From Schistosoma haematobium (lineage: Eukaryota > Platyhelminthes > Trematoda > Strigeidida > Schistosomatidae): a stretch of DNA of 64,000 bases. Position 1 is the first letter of the stretch. Each line of letters begins with the position of its first letter. The notes under the pieces were generated by a model that was given only the letters and a program-made list of their open reading frames with translations, made no database searches and was not told the DNA's origin. Positions 22,979 through 58,005 of this stretch are shown in pieces. The position numbers and the translations under genes are program-made. Where the stretch lies: NCBI RefSeq assembly GCF_000699445.3, contig NC_067196.1, forward strand, positions 87,584,364 through 87,648,363. The letters are read 5' to 3'.

Positions 22979-24772
22979 TTGGCTCATATAAGACTATATA
23001 AAGAGAGTAACTACAATAAGCGTTTGTCGAAAGTTCGTGGGCTTTTCTTTCTCTGTCTCAAAGCAGCCTTCCGTTATGCAGCCTCTCTTCGTCAAGCCAA
23101 AACAGGAGTTTCTCAACTGCTAGGTCCTAACGGCCCGACCAACAACGATGGCGACGCCGCTAACCTTCTGGCGGCCCATTACTCTCAAACATTTCAACCG
23201 GCTGATATCAACTTTATTGACGACAGTTTCATCTGCAATTCCACAGGACTTTCTGAAGTGGACCTAAGCGCTGACTTGGTGTTCCGGAAACTGCAGCACT
23301 TACGACTTGACACTTCTCCTGGCCCGGATATGGTTCATCCTGCCATACTGAGGGAGGCAGCCTCAATCCTGGCAACGCCGCTTAGCGTGATGTTTTCACA
23401 CTCGCTTAGCCGAGGCAAACTACCGGAAAATTGGAAGTTGGCTCACATCACACCAATTTTCAAAGGTGGTCGACGCAATGAACCTTCAAGTTACCGGCCG
23501 GTAGCTCTTCTGTCGTTACCTTCAAAACTCATGGAGTCCCTGATATGCGACGGTTTAAATGACTACCTACTGTCCTTAAATTTCTTCTCACCCCAACAGC
23601 ATGGTTTCAGGAAGGGTTACTCTTGTATAACCAACCTGCTGACTGCGGTGGACAGATGGACAAGCATCCTCGATCGCAAGGGAAAGGTTGATGTCATTTA
23701 CCTTGATTTCTCAAAAGCTTTTGATAAGGTTAACCACTTGTGTCTTATCAACAAGCTCAAACGACTAGGTATCAAACCACCTCTAATCGACTGGCTTACT
23801 TCATACCTAAAAAATCGACACTTTAAGGTTAGGGTTAATTTCACTTTATCTCAAGCTATGGAATGTTCTAGTGGGGTCCCCCAGGGCTCAGTACTAGGGC
23901 CTCTTCTCTTCTTGATTTACATAAATGATCTTCCTCAACAGGTAACGTCAGACTTATTACTTTTTGCCGACGACGTGAAACTTTGGAGAGAGATACGCAA
24001 CCAAGACGATATACAGGCTCTTCAAGAGGATCTGACTCGACTTCATAGTTGGGCAGACGATAACGGACTTACCTTTAACACTTCTAAGTGTAAAGTAGTC
24101 CATCTGCGACATGTCGCAAACTACAGTTACAACTTAGGAAACTCCTCTCTAGTAGTATCCCAAGTCGAAAAAGATTTAGGAGTCCTGGTGCCCCATGACT
24201 TAAAGTCTTACGCTAACTGTGACAAAAATGCCTTCCGAGCAAACCTTGCACTGGTAACGTTGAGGCGCATTTTTGGTCAGTTTGACGGAAGAACTTTCCA
24301 CACAATCTTCAATAGTTTCATCCGTCCCCATTTAGAGTACGGAAACATAGTACTCCCCCCCTCACTCCAAAAGGATAAGGTCACTTTGGAGCGTATCCAA
24401 CGGCGAGCCACGAAATCAGTTCGAGGACTCAAATCTAAGCCTTACGAAGAACGCCTCCGTTCACTAGACCTTTACCCACTAGAATATAGGCGTCTTAGAG
24501 GTGATTTATTAATGGCTTATAGTATTCTTAACACTTCTGGACATCCTCTTAAACACCTACTTAAGCTTAGTTCGAACAATAACCTAAGGGGTAACACCCA
24601 GAAACTGGAAACACAACATAGCAAGACGGAATGTAGACACAACTTCTACTCCTTAAGAGTTGTCAAAAGCTGGAATTCGCTGCCGGCCGAGCTAGTCCAA
24701 GCGACTTCTCAGGAGTCCTTCAAGAGGCAACTTGACCTATTCCTAAGGACCAAGGACAGCATCGCACTATGA
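22979..24772 (+). CDS. CR1-like LINE reverse transcriptase, open reading frame intact
   Basis: A 597-codon frame covers the RT from its N-terminal motifs (LDTSPGPDMVHPAIL, YRPVALLSLPSKLME) through FSKAFDKVNH, SSGVPQGSVLGPLLF and FADDVKLW to the C-terminal 'thumb' region (IRPHLEYGN, LERIQRRATK, RVVKSWNSLP). All RT catalytic aspartates are present. The upstream endonuclease is missing, so the copy is 5'-truncated; the first codons are probably linker, not a native start. It is much better preserved than neighbouring LINEs and looks young. Its GC content is visibly higher than the flanks. Confidence 0.85.
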   Translation: MAHIRLYKESNYNKRLSKVRGLFFLCLKAAFRYAASLRQAKTGVSQLLGPNGPTNNDGDAANLLAAHYSQTFQPADINFIDDSFICNSTGLSEVDLSADLVFRKLQHLRLDTSPGPDMVHPAILREAASILATPLSVMFSHSLSRGKLPENWKLAHITPIFKGGRRNEPSSYRPVALLSLPSKLMESLICDGLNDYLLSLNFFSPQQHGFRKGYSCITNLLTAVDRWTSILDRKGKVDVIYLDFSKAFDKVNHLCLINKLKRLGIKPPLIDWLTSYLKNRHFKVRVNFTLSQAMECSSGVPQGSVLGPLLFLIYINDLPQQVTSDLLLFADDVKLWREIRNQDDIQALQEDLTRLHSWADDNGLTFNTSKCKVVHLRHVANYSYNLGNSSLVVSQVEKDLGVLVPHDLKSYANCDKNAFRANLALVTLRRIFGQFDGRTFHTIFNSFIRPHLEYGNIVLPPSLQKDKVTLERIQRRATKSVRGLKSKPYEERLRSLDLYPLEYRRLRGDLLMAYSILNTSGHPLKHLLKLSSNNNLRGNTQKLETQHSKTECRHNFYSLRVVKSWNSLPAELVQATSQESFKRQLDLFLRTKDSIAL

Positions 24773-26040
24773 TTTACCAATTTCTTTTCCTCTTTTATTG
24801 TTAACATACCTAGGTTCCTGCCTGGAGGATTTGGTGATCCCCTGCTACTAGACACGGAAGCCTGTTAAGCGAAAGCTTCTTCTATTCCGTCCACAACCAT
24901 TTGAACCATTTGAATTTGAGTAAGCGAGAACAAACCAAAACTACCCAGGTGCATATCTCAGAGGGCAAAACATCCACATACCCTGTCTAGCAAAGTTTAA
25001 GTTGGAGCCTTGTTTTAATTGATGGCAGTGAAAAAAATACTTGACTGTATTTATAGGAGCGCAATCCAAAATGTATTGTCCCGAGATATGTTTGTTTGGT
25101 TCCTTATCGACATTGATATTGTTTCCTAAAGAGTTATATTGAGGTAATATGTTTCGTGATTCATTGTCTGTAAGTGGATCTGGAAGTAAAGGTGTTGCTG
25201 CAGGATTATAATTTATGGACGACTTTTGGCGACGCTAGTGACGTAGAGTTTAGTGGCCTTATATCTCACTTGGTATGGTATACTGACTGTTAGCGAAATA
25301 CACATGCCGCCAACACCTGCACATTTTTATTTATTTAACTCGCTTTAGAGAACAACTATAAAATAAGCCTTGTGTGAGGATGCGTTTTTGAATACGTATA
25401 TTTCACTCATTGATCCATACAAAAAAGACAGGATCGAAATAAAGGAAGCAGGACAAAACGAAGCGAAGCAGTGCGCAGCGAAGTAGACACGTGAGCCAAC
25501 TCATTTTGATCAAGAGTGACTCAATATTTATAGTCAGACCCCAATTAAGTTCGACACTTAATGAGTAGGATAAGCGGCGAGACTCTAATTTGGGGACGAC
25601 CTTTGAACGAATTTTAAATGACCTTGATAATTATTAGCCAATCAAAAGACAGTATGAAGTAAAAATATATTATAAGAAAGTAATGAATTACAGTGGATAT
25701 TCTTCTTTTATGTGATTTAAAAGCCTGTTAAGGTTAGATAAAGGTTCAGAGGTTCTGAATTCATAATGCATACGTTCACTAACCTAGACCACATTAGGAG
25801 AGAAAAAGGTCGCCACCACAGAAACTAACCGTTACGTACATCTAGAGGTATGATTCAGAATCAACCTTATTGTTGCAGTTGTAATTTTTCTCGTTAAGTT
25901 TCGAGTTGGGTGTCATCCAGTACTTTTAGTTTCTTTTTCTCGTTCCCTCATCCTTAGCTTTCCGATGCAATTAATTTCATTATTTTCATTGTCTGATCTA
26001 TCTTGTTAATTTTCACTGTCACCATCTCAATGTAAAGTAT
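24773..26040. other. 3'UTR of the CR1-like LINE, then unassigned repeat-like DNA
   Basis: 24773 to about 25200 is probably LINE 3'UTR. 25204-25220 holds the recurring 17-mer with one mismatch. 25420-25650 shares words with 56570-56700. No gene is seen. Confidence 0.4.
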
Positions 26041-26561
26041 CGCATTTATTTATTTATATAAACATAAATATTAGTGCAAAGGGGCACCAAATACATATGC
26101 ACCACACAAATCTCATTCGATATGTGTGAGGGCTGTGATACTGTCCGGGTGCCCAAACCGAAATAGGTGGTTTTCTTACGGGGCCACACCCGGAGCCTTC
26201 GATCTAAAGGTCTGATCCACAAGACAGTGGAGCAACGTTAGGAGATGCAGTTCCATGGCATCCGGTGGCCAACAATTGGTTCATCCGCCATTTGTTCCTT
26301 CAGGACCCTGGAGCCCATGTGCACCATTGGTTTGAAATCAGGGTTTTCCAAGTCCTCTAGGTGGACACTACATGTCCACCAACCAGGTTGGAGAGCCGGA
26401 CATTCGCTTTTCGTCCTCTCACTTTCGTAAGCAACACCCCCTCCACGAGAAGGTAATGAGTAGGATTCCCCTGCCAGAGGCTATATACGCGTGACCATGT
26501 GAGAGCACTTTGAGAGGGAGAGAGGACTCTCCACACCCTTGGCTGTACTAGGGCATTTGGG
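26041..26561 (-). mobile_element. Retroposon RP1 copy
   Basis: It is near full length relative to the TSD-defined copy at 36949-37472, with a TTTA-rich tail at its left end and the CCCAAATGCCCTAG-like 5' end at 26548-26561. No Pol III boxes are obvious. Open frames inside it are not conserved between copies. Confidence 0.75.
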
Positions 26562-27689
26562 AGTGATAAGGAGAAAGATCGAACATTGGCGACTTAGTCC
26601 AAAAAGACAAGGAATAGGTTTATATAAAAGAATACTGGTACTAACTACCTGGATCAAAATGAAAGTGATTAAATGCGCATCACTGTTACCAATTCTGAAC
26701 CATTCCTCCCAACGTCTCTAACGAATAATCTTTTAAGCATTCATTAAAATCGTAAAGTATATAGTACTGAGATCAAACTTAACGTTTTGTTTTTGGAATG
26801 TAAATACATTTACTTCTATAGCAAGTAGTTTTATAATGTATTTTACGTTGCTAAATTTTTCGCAAGTTTATGCAATTATCATCGATGAGATCAAAAACAA
26901 TCCTATAATCAATTGTTTAAATGATAAACTGTCATAACTGTATGGCTTGTGGATAGTTATAATTGATATCAAACTTCAAACTTTTAACTAAGAGACTTCG
27001 TTTGAAGATTTACATTGTTATTATATCGTCTAGTTTTGGTTTTGCTATGAATGCATTAGTAGTTTGTAGCTAGTATTTTTCAGCTCCAAATGATTCTAAA
27101 ATGTTAATAATGAAATTCTCCAATTTAGAGGGGACTAAAAGTTGGCTACTAATTGTATACCAACACATGGCACGAACTTGTTTGGATAATTCCCAGTCCA
27201 CGTGTATCTGGTTTCCAAAAACTAATATATCAACAATAGTCTAGGTGGCTGGTGACAGATCCTTACTACAACAAGCTTCTCATTAAAGACTTATGGTGCT
27301 ACTTATAGTACCCGCCTACAATTTATGAAGTATTGGATTGGATTTCAACTGTTGCTTTTCCGATCTCGGGGACCAAACGGTGTCAAGGTGTTTGCAGAAA
27401 AAATGTCTGGAAATCCATTTGTTCACGAATATGTACGTGGATAAACGAATTAGTTTTTTGCATGTATGTAGTTCGAAATAAGGCTGTTTACGAGGCATTC
27501 ACTTGGTTATATTATTGTAAACTAGCTTACATGGCTCCGAAAAAAAACATGCTTATCAATGGAGCCATTTTTCAGCTTTTCTAGAACTTTGGATCTATGA
27601 GCTTCGATTCCCATCCCCGTTCCACCTACTTGGGCTACTAGGTATCGGTAATTAGTTGACAAAATGTGTTTCTGTTTTCGACTTGACAT
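26562..27689. other. Unassigned AT-rich DNA
   Basis: Nothing recognisable. The right end may be decayed 3' sequence of the LINE that starts at 27690. Confidence 0.35.
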
Positions 27690-28507
27690 CAATCAAACTA
27701 TCGTCGCTGTGCCGGAACACACGTTACCGAACCTCTGCATTACTGTTGCCACTGGATGTCAGCAATCCTTCGGTGACAAAAATGATCAAACACAGAGAGT
27801 CGTCTAACATTCTCAACTCTGAGATGCCAGGTTTCACAAGCATAGAGCAAAACTGGTCTCATCGACGCGTTGTAGATCCGACCTTTAACAGCCAGACTAA
27901 CATCGCTTATGCGCTAAAAATAGCCCAGATTGGCATCAACCATTCTGGCTTTCACTACACGTCAATTAATCTCATCACTCACGCCATTACCGGTACTTGC
28001 GCGGCTACCCAGACACAATAATTCGACTACTTCTATCCGCTCACCACCCAGAGTTGAGTGCAGTCTCAGGGTTCTCCCAGTCTTGTAAAAGTACTATGCA
28101 CTTGGAAGGTACAAGGCACATACAATAACTACAGACACTTGTTGCCAACTGACTATGTGCGGATTGCATGACTTGGCTATTATTGCACAGCAAGACAATA
28201 TCATCACCATACTCAATGTCGAAAAGTCTTTCTCTAGGCAACAGATGCACACCGCCATTACTTGAACCCATCAGAGCTGTTTGTATGCAAATTTGGAGAG
28301 GAATGGTGAGATTGACTACCCAGCCTAACCCCACTGCTTGAATGAAACGATGGAGGAAGGTGATTGTATGCCCTCATTCTGTCAGTATGCAGGGCTTTCA
28401 AAATGTTAGTAAAATTTCCAGACACACCTTTCCTCAATATACAATCCCAGAGAACAGTCCTGTCCAGCAAATCGAAGGCGACCCTAATGTTAAGAATAAC
28501 TACGATT

Positions 28508-30328
28508 CAGTCAGTCAGTCAGTAACAACGTAGAACTTCGTACGTACGTACATCAGTTCGAGTTGCCACACTACCTTAACACAGAGATGCAGTTGTCGAT
28601 TCAAATCCCGTAGTGGTAGAGGTAGTAAGAGTATAAGCAGTAATCGGGAAGATTAGGGTTCGGTGATGTTATTTAAAGAGTATAATCCAGTGAAATAAAT
28701 TTGGAAAGAGGAAAAAACGGACATGAAGAATTCAGAAGATTAGAACTTGGAAGAACACAAAGAGTGGATGCACCTGCGCCATCGCAAACGATTTTGAGCC
28801 ATGTCATTCAGGGTCTCTAACCATCGGTTGCTATCATCTCGCGAATCGCAACCAGGTAGTCTACACCCACCAACATGACTCAGTCCACTTGTCAGTGACT
28901 TCATGAACTTGTGCTATGTTTTGGTTTGGCCGCCTCTACCTTTCTTCCAACCTACTCCTATACCATTGAACATCGCTCGTCCAGGCAGTCGGTCGTTGGG
29001 CATACGTAACACGTGTCCCAGACATCTCAACTGATGAAGTTTCACTACTTCATCAATTGATTTGCCATCCTTACCTAGTACCCGTTTCCTAACAACTGCG
29101 TTACTTACTCGATGGTCCCATGATATACGAGCAATGTTTCGAAGACACCTATGATCAAATACTAGTAGCCTACGGATATCCTCTACTCTTACCGGCCATG
29201 TTTCACTGCCATAAAGTAGGACGGGACGAACTGCTGAGCAGTAAACCCGTCCTTTGGTTGATAGACGGATATCTCGCCTACGCCATAAATGACGCAAGTT
29301 GGTAAAAGCTAGTCGAGCCTTCTGTATCCGTGCTGAGACTTCGTCACACACCAGACCACGAGAGCTGATGAGACTTCCAAGATAAGTGAAGCGGTCGACA
29401 CACTCAACTACTTCACTCCCTATCACTAGTTCGGGTGTCGATGTAACCCAATCCTGAAGCAACATTTGGCATTTCGAGGGGGAGAATCGCATCCCGAACA
29501 TGCTTGCATTGTTGCTTAGAGTGGTCAGAAGACTCTGCATTTTGTCAGCGTCTTCACCAAGTAAAACTATGTCATCTGCATATTCTAAGTCAACAAGTGA
29601 ACCTCCTGGTAGAAGTTCAACCCCTTGAAATCTAGACGAGGAAAGTGTTATCTCTAAAAGTACGTCGACCACAAAGTTGAACAAGAATGGGGAGAGTGGG
29701 CAGCCCTGACGAACACCACTTGAGGTAATCAATTCTGATGACAGTTCGCCATAAGCTCTCACTCTACCAGTTGTGTTCGAGTAGAAAGCCTGTATAAGGT
29801 TAATGTACTTCTTTGGTACTCCTTTCAGTGACAAACACTGCCATAGAACCTCACGATCAACAGAGTCGAATGCCGCCCTAAGGTCGAGAAATACTACAAT
29901 TGTGGGGCGTCTGAATGTGTGTCTGTGTTCTAGAACCTGACGTAGTGTGAATATCTGATCTATACAACCACGTCCAGGTCGAAAACCAGCCTGATTTTCT
30001 CTAATCTGCTCTTCACGAGCTTTGAATTGGCGTCGAAGTGTTATTGAAGCTAATATTTTAGACACTGATTCCTCCTTGTGGGAAGGCAGCATCGCTGCAG
30101 ATGCTGGTTGTCCGAGGGAAACACCTTACTGCTGTCACACCCCTCTACAGTCAGCAGTACGACTTCGCCCTCAGACCTTGAGTTGCTGCTTTTAGTCTTA
30201 CCGTTCTCCAATCGACCTGCCTGGCATGGTAGAACCTACAGGGACATATGTTCCAGCCAATATAGCTCAGTTGGGTCATCACGATAGGCAAGCCCGACCA
30301 CCGCGTCAAGGTAGCAGCTTCGGTTGGG
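28508..30328 (-). mobile_element. LINE-B internal-deletion derivative with 12-bp TSD
   Basis: On the minus strand it begins with the LINE-B 5' terminus (CCCAACCG at 30328) and about 250 bp of 5'UTR. Near 30075 it switches directly to the middle of RT and continues to the ACTG-repeat tail at 28508-28523. ATAACTACGATT flanks it exactly (28496-28507 and 30329-30340). Endonuclease and the RT N-terminus are missing, so the copy was probably mobilised in trans. Confidence 0.85.
28914..30092 (-). CDS. LINE-B partial reverse transcriptase open frame
   Basis: A 392-codon frame holds RT motifs AGFRPGRGCIDQIF, FLDLRAAFDSVDRE, SSGVRQGCPLSPFLF and LEYADDIVLLGED, then the C-terminal KLHQLRCLGHVLRMPNDRLP and GRGGQTKT. 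Catalytic YADD is intact. The first dozen residues come from the 5'UTR joined by the internal deletion. It lacks the endonuclease and RT fingers, so function is doubtful. Confidence 0.75.
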   Translation of the reverse strand: MLPSHKEESVSKILASITLRRQFKAREEQIRENQAGFRPGRGCIDQIFTLRQVLEHRHTFRRPTIVVFLDLRAAFDSVDREVLWQCLSLKGVPKKYINLIQAFYSNTTGRVRAYGELSSELITSSGVRQGCPLSPFLFNFVVDVLLEITLSSSRFQGVELLPGGSLVDLEYADDIVLLGEDADKMQSLLTTLSNNASMFGMRFSPSKCQMLLQDWVTSTPELVIGSEVVECVDRFTYLGSLISSRGLVCDEVSARIQKARLAFTNLRHLWRRRDIRLSTKGRVYCSAVRPVLLYGSETWPVRVEDIRRLLVFDHRCLRNIARISWDHRVSNAVVRKRVLGKDGKSIDEVVKLHQLRCLGHVLRMPNDRLPGRAMFNGIGVGWKKGRGGQTKT

Positions 30329-30784
30329 ATAACTACGATTGTTGGTCTGCGATAAGTATGACGGTTTTATAACATTTGGCGGAGGGTGAAGATATGATCA
30401 ATATATCCTCGACCAGAACGAAAACCAGTCTGCTCCTCGCGAGTCAATCTTTCTCGGGTTTTGAACAACCTACGAAGTATGACGGAAGCCAATAGCTTGG
30501 ACGCAATCGGAATTAGACTTATCTTCCGATAGTTGTTAAAGAGACGACGTGAACGTTTTCCAAACGTAGGGACAATTATTGACTAATTCCACGATGTTAG
30601 GACACTCTAATTGCCAGACCTTTGTGAACAACTCAGTCAGTTCCTTAGCCATAGAGTCACCACCATCTTTAAAAAGGGTCGGAAGTAAGTCTTCTGTCTG
30701 GGCCCGGTGATTTGTAGCGCTTTGCGAGTTCGAGTCCTTTGCGGACTCCCGCCTCATTTGGTGGATCAATCGTCACAGGTCGTA

Positions 30785-31221
30785 AAGAGCAGGATAGTCT
30801 TATCGATCACTGTCCTCTCCTGGTGGGGGCTGTTGTTTACGAAGTCGAGAGGACGAAAAGCGAATGTCCGGCTCTCTAACCGAGTTAACGGATATGGAGG
30901 GTCCACCTAGGGGAGTTGGAAAACCCTCATTCCAAACCAATGGTGCACATGGGTTCCAGTATCCTGAAGGAATAAATGGCGTATGAACCAATTGTTGGCC
31001 ACCGGTTGCCATGGAACTGCATCTCCTTACGATGCTCCATTACTTTGTGGATCAGACCTTCAGGTCGAGGGCTCCGGGTGTGGCCCCGTAAGAAAACCAC
31101 CTACTTCGGTTTGGGCACCCGGACAGTATCACAGCCCTCACACATATCGAATGAGATTTGTGTGGTGCATATGTATTTGGTGCCTCCTTGTACCAATATC
31201 TATGTGTTCAAATAAAATAAT
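30785..31221 (+). mobile_element. Retroposon RP1, 5'-truncated copy inside an old LINE
   Basis: It matches RP1 from the CACTGTC..CTCGTGG region to the GTGTTCAAATAAA end. The RT coding sequence of the host LINE resumes on both sides. A short ATCGA word on both sides may be the TSD, but it is too short to be sure. Confidence 0.75.
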
Positions 31222-31865
31222 AAATAATTTCGATAGGCTATTAGCTAACCTTGAACCTAGCTCGGTTCGATACCTAGTTGCAACGTAAGTTACAACCAAC
31301 TTGCTGACATCAATCCTTTGGTGACGATCACTTCGTTGGCCACTGAAAAGTAAGGTAAGATTGGCATGATCAGAGTCTAGATAGGTACTCCAAAAGGAGC
31401 GGCAGTCTTGTACACAACCACTCCAGCGGTAGCTGTTCGCGACGTGACCAATCTGAATCCAGGCTTGAGATGCAGAGGAAGGGTGCCAGGTGGCACATCG
31501 GCGATGACTGTGCCGGTAGTTAGTGCTAGCCAGAAACAGGTTGTGGTCTGTGCACAGTTGCTGTAGACGGTCCTCGTTATCTGACTTGCGACCAACTAGT
31601 CCTCATCGAACTTATTTTAACAACAGACATCTCCAATACTAGTATAAACAGCAAACAATGAGTCTAACGTTTCGTTATTATTTAGAGAAAATAGTATTTA
31701 GTATATATTACTGAGTTACTATTATTTTTATTATCAAGGTTATCATTTTCCTGCTCATCTGTAACATTTTATAGATTCATTCATTAGTGTTTTTTCTCAT
31801 AATAGCCACAAATTCAGATCAATTCTGTGAATAATCTCACTACAACTATTCAGAATACGTTACAA

Positions 31866-54822
<22,957 letters not shown>

Positions 54823-55717
54823 CAATAAGCCAAAGATACATATATACATACATACATACACATGATTATTTGTATCCCTACTATAATTTTTTTTAATGGA
54901 ATCCATCTCACTTCATCAGAGGAACACATTATTTTGTAATTTAGTCAAAATATTGAAGAAAATGATGTTTTTTTCTCATTATTTAATTATTTTCTATAGA
55001 ATTATTGTTTAATTATCCTTAAATTGTATATCCCTTTTTCCTAATTTCAATTTTCCCCTTCAATACATACATAGATACACACACATACCAATAGATAGAC
55101 AGACAGACAGGTTGTGGTACATGTATTCAATCGTGATCTTCAAAATTGTCAATCAATATTTGATTACAATTAAGAGTTATAATCACTATTGTTTTCTTTC
55201 TCTATTTTCTGTTTTTCATTCTTGTTAACAGTTCTAATTTGTTTATAGTTCACTCCGTCCACCCTTACCTCCTTTACCACCCGTTTTTTTTCCGTACTCC
55301 TTACTTCATAAAACCAAGAGAGAGAGAGAGAAAATTCACTATGTTGCAACTTTTGAACAAAGAATATTCTACGTAACAATTTTAAAAGGAACGATGAAAA
55401 TTAGTTTTCTTTCGTTTGTTTCTATAGTGATAAACATATTTTTCTTAAAAGAATGGCAGTACCCAATTTCACTCTTTCTTTTCTATTATTTATTGATTTT
55501 TATTCAGTGATATTTCATCTTTTTACTTTTCGTATTAAATTGAGCATGTTTACCCTAACTGTGTTTGATTCTCTTCTTCTTTTTTTTAATGTGAAAAGAA
55601 ATGACTGAAACCACCAATTGAAATATATATTCATATTTAATTAACATTGTCAACATTTTCATACAGGAAAGATAGTAATAGAATATAAGTGAATGGAAAT
55701 ATGATGAATCCCATGTA
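54823..55717. other. 3' flank of the NT5C3-like gene
   Basis: It holds the probable 3'UTR, simple TACA/GACA and AGAG repeats near 54840-54865, 55090-55115 and 55315-55335, and no recognised gene. Confidence 0.45.
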
Positions 55718-56347
55718 CTAGGATTCCGAGGCATTTCTCGTATATCTTGAGACCACTGAGCAAGTAATGCAGTTGTTAGGAAACGGGTACTAGGTAAAAA
55801 TGGCAAATCAATTGATAAAGTAGTGAAACTTCAGTTGAGATGGATCGGACACGTGTTACGTATGCCCAACCACCGACGTGCGATGTTTTATGGTGTAGGT
55901 GGGTAGGTTGGAAGAAAACTAGGAGCGGCCAGACGAAAACATGGCACGAATCCATGAAGTCACTAACAAGTGGACTGAACCATGTTGGTAGGTGTAGACT
56001 ACCTGGTTGCGATCCGCGAGATGATAGCAACCGATGATTACAGACCTTGAATGACATGGCTCAAAATCGTTTGCAATGGCGCAGGTGCATCCACTCCTTG
56101 TGTTCTCCCAAATTCTAATCTTCAGAATTCTTCATGTCCCTTTCCTTTTTCTCTTTCCAAATTTATTTCACTGGATTATACTCCTTGAATAACATCTTCA
56201 AACCCTAATGTTTCCAATTATTGCCTATACTTTTACTACCTCTACTACTACAGGATTTGAATCGATAATTGTATCTGTGTGCTAATGTGTTGTGGCAACT
56301 CGAACTGATGTACGTACGTACACCACGTCAAAGTAGCAACAACGGTC
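55718..56347 (+). mobile_element. LINE-B, 5'-truncated 3' end fused to an inverted LINE-B 5' tip
   Basis: 55718-56321 matches the reverse complement of 28520-29150 (RT C-terminus and 3'UTR, ending GTACGTACGTAC). The ACTG tail is missing. 56317-56347 (CACGTCAAAGTAGCAACAAC, then GGTCGGGG) is the reverse complement of the LINE-B 5' terminus seen at 43780-43808. Confidence 0.7.
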
Positions 56348-56379
56348 GGGGCTAACCAGAATAAATTTATTTAAATTCT

Positions 56380-56830
56380 GCCTGGGAGTTAGAAGATATT
56401 TTTGTGGCCCGTGGATCTGACTCCAATTAGATCGTACGAATGTTTGCTATCGCTTATTCTCGTATATCATCATCGACTTTAATCACGTTAGTCAATGACG
56501 GAATTAAATAAGTCAAATAACGAGAATGAACTTTGGAATACATATATTTTGTATATGAGGTGAATGGAATAGAAGGAAGAGAAGCGACGCAGAGTGGAGA
56601 TGGCTGGTAAGCCAACTCCATTTTAGTCAAGCGTTACTCAATATTTATAGGCAGACAAAATAAACTACAGACATGTGATGAGAGTCATGGGATATGATGT
56701 GTACACACATATACGCTTATATAAAAACAGTCAAGACTGATAAGCGAATAATTAACAAGGTCAAAATATGACTCAAGTAGAATTAATAGAATGGAATGTC
56801 CGAAAGCTAGAATAAGATATATGGGCTTAA
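56380..56830 (-). repeat. Dispersed repeat, inverse of 22560-22930
   Basis: It shares AAGTCAA..ATGACTCAAGTA-type and GTCAAGACTGATAAGCG words with 22590-22650 in opposite orientation. It is possibly a solo LTR or an old non-coding element. Confidence 0.45.
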
Positions 56831-56857
56831 AATAATGACTGACACTACAGTCTTCAT

Positions 56858-56998
56858 TTAGGAGAGTTATGACGCCTCATGGTGAAAGCCGAGTTCCGAG
56901 GAAGTCACGACGCTGATGCCCCTTCTGACAACCAAAGCAACCATTTATTTAGGTACATGGAATGCTCGTACAATGTGGGAGACTGGGAGAGTCTTACA
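56858..56998 (+). mobile_element. LINE-A 5' coding fragment
   Basis: It matches the start of the LINE-A endonuclease (GAGTTATGACGCCTCATGG, GGTGAAAGCCGAGTTCC) at 17330-17460 in reverse complement. Frameshifts interrupt GTWN.RTMWE. It stops before the second APE motif. Confidence 0.75.
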
Positions 56999-57585
56999 AA
57001 TTGCTTCAGAATTAGTATAGTAGTTCATGGTAATATGACAGAAGTTAACAATTTTAAACTTATTGAGATTCTAACCTATCTTGCTTGCTGTGGAATCTAA
57101 AAATCTACAGTGTAATCCACAATGAGATCATGCAGATGTAAATTATCAAAAAAGTCTTATACTACTACAAAGTAACTGTGCTGTAATCTTTTGTTCCTTA
57201 ATTCATACCCAGTTTGTAGAAATTTCATCATTGTAATTCTAAATTTGCACTTTAGTTTAGTGTGACCTTTGTAAAACATATTCACATGGTCTCTATACAT
57301 GTAAATGTTTTTCAAAGGCAACATGACAATATTATAAATAACCGTTTTTATTTAAGAATTCATAAAGTTGAAAGATCACGATTATTTATCACATTATGTA
57401 ATAGGTTTAAACATATTATCCTGGTTAACTTTATAACGATACGTAAATATTTGATTGAAGTATATTGAACAAAAGAAATCCAATGTAATCACTGTTATGT
57501 AACATAACATTATGATCCGATATAGTTGATATTATGTATGCTTGATTCGATTATTAGAAAGTTATAAGTATCTGTTTCATCTTTG
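56999..57585. other. Unassigned AT-rich DNA
   Basis: Short open frames (57262-57468) look like chance. No element is recognised. Confidence 0.4.
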
Positions 57586-57621
57586 TTAATAGTTATAAGC
57601 AAAAATAGATAGTGGCAAGCA

Positions 57622-57675
57622 GTCGAATCCGGGACGCGCGCTTCGTCTTATTTGGGACTCGTCAGCCGGATGTAT
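57622..57675 (-). ncRNA. Hammerhead ribozyme (hhA), one core change
   Basis: On the minus strand CATCCGGCTGACGAGTCCCA is followed by AAGACGAAGC and GCGTCCCGG. GAAAC reads GAAGC, so A15.1 is G; a G·U pair with U16.1 may partly substitute. The cleavage triplet GTC is present. Confidence 0.65.
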
Positions 57676-57949
57676 CTGCATCGCGGAGTTGACGTTCACT
57701 TTGGGACTTGAACTCATTACCATCCGCTTCAAACGCCATCGCGTTATCCACTTAGCTACAGAGTCGTGATAGACATTTGTTTGTGTAATGGGGTGAAGTT
57801 TAATTCACTTGGTATTGTTTTTTTTTAAATCTTACCATTGATGTATAGGACTGCAATTGATCGGTCTCTTATTGGCATATGTGCATACTGTGCGTATTGC
57901 CTCGATGTTGCCTTAATTCGAGTCCCTGAGTGAACATCAACTCTGAGAT

Positions 57950-58005
57950 GCAGGTACATTCAGCTGACGAGTCACAAATAGGACGAAACGCGCGTTCAAC
58001 TGGAT
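57950..58005 (+). ncRNA. Hammerhead ribozyme (hhA), altered cleavage site
   Basis: ATTCAGCTGACGAGTCAC, AGGACGAAAC and CTGGATTCC are in place, but the segment before stem I 3' reads GCGCGTTCAA instead of GCGCGTC, and stem II has one mismatch. It is probably inactive or weak. Confidence 0.6.

Larger units (their letters stand above)
27690..31600 (-). pseudogene. Old RTE-like LINE split by two later insertions
   Basis: Three minus-strand pieces belong to one element. 31222-31600 is endonuclease (LCTDHNLFLAST and DSDHA readings in shifted frames). 30341-30784 is the RT N-terminal half (PPNEAGVRKGLE, KDGGDSMAKELTELF, GRGYIDHIF). 27690-28507 is the RT palm and C-terminus (VAFDLLDRTVLWDC, YGDD). 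The RT reads through from 30341 to 28507 once the LINE-B insert and one TSD copy are set aside. RP1 (30785-31221) splits it again. Stops and frameshifts abound. The catalytic motif is YGDD. Confidence 0.75.
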
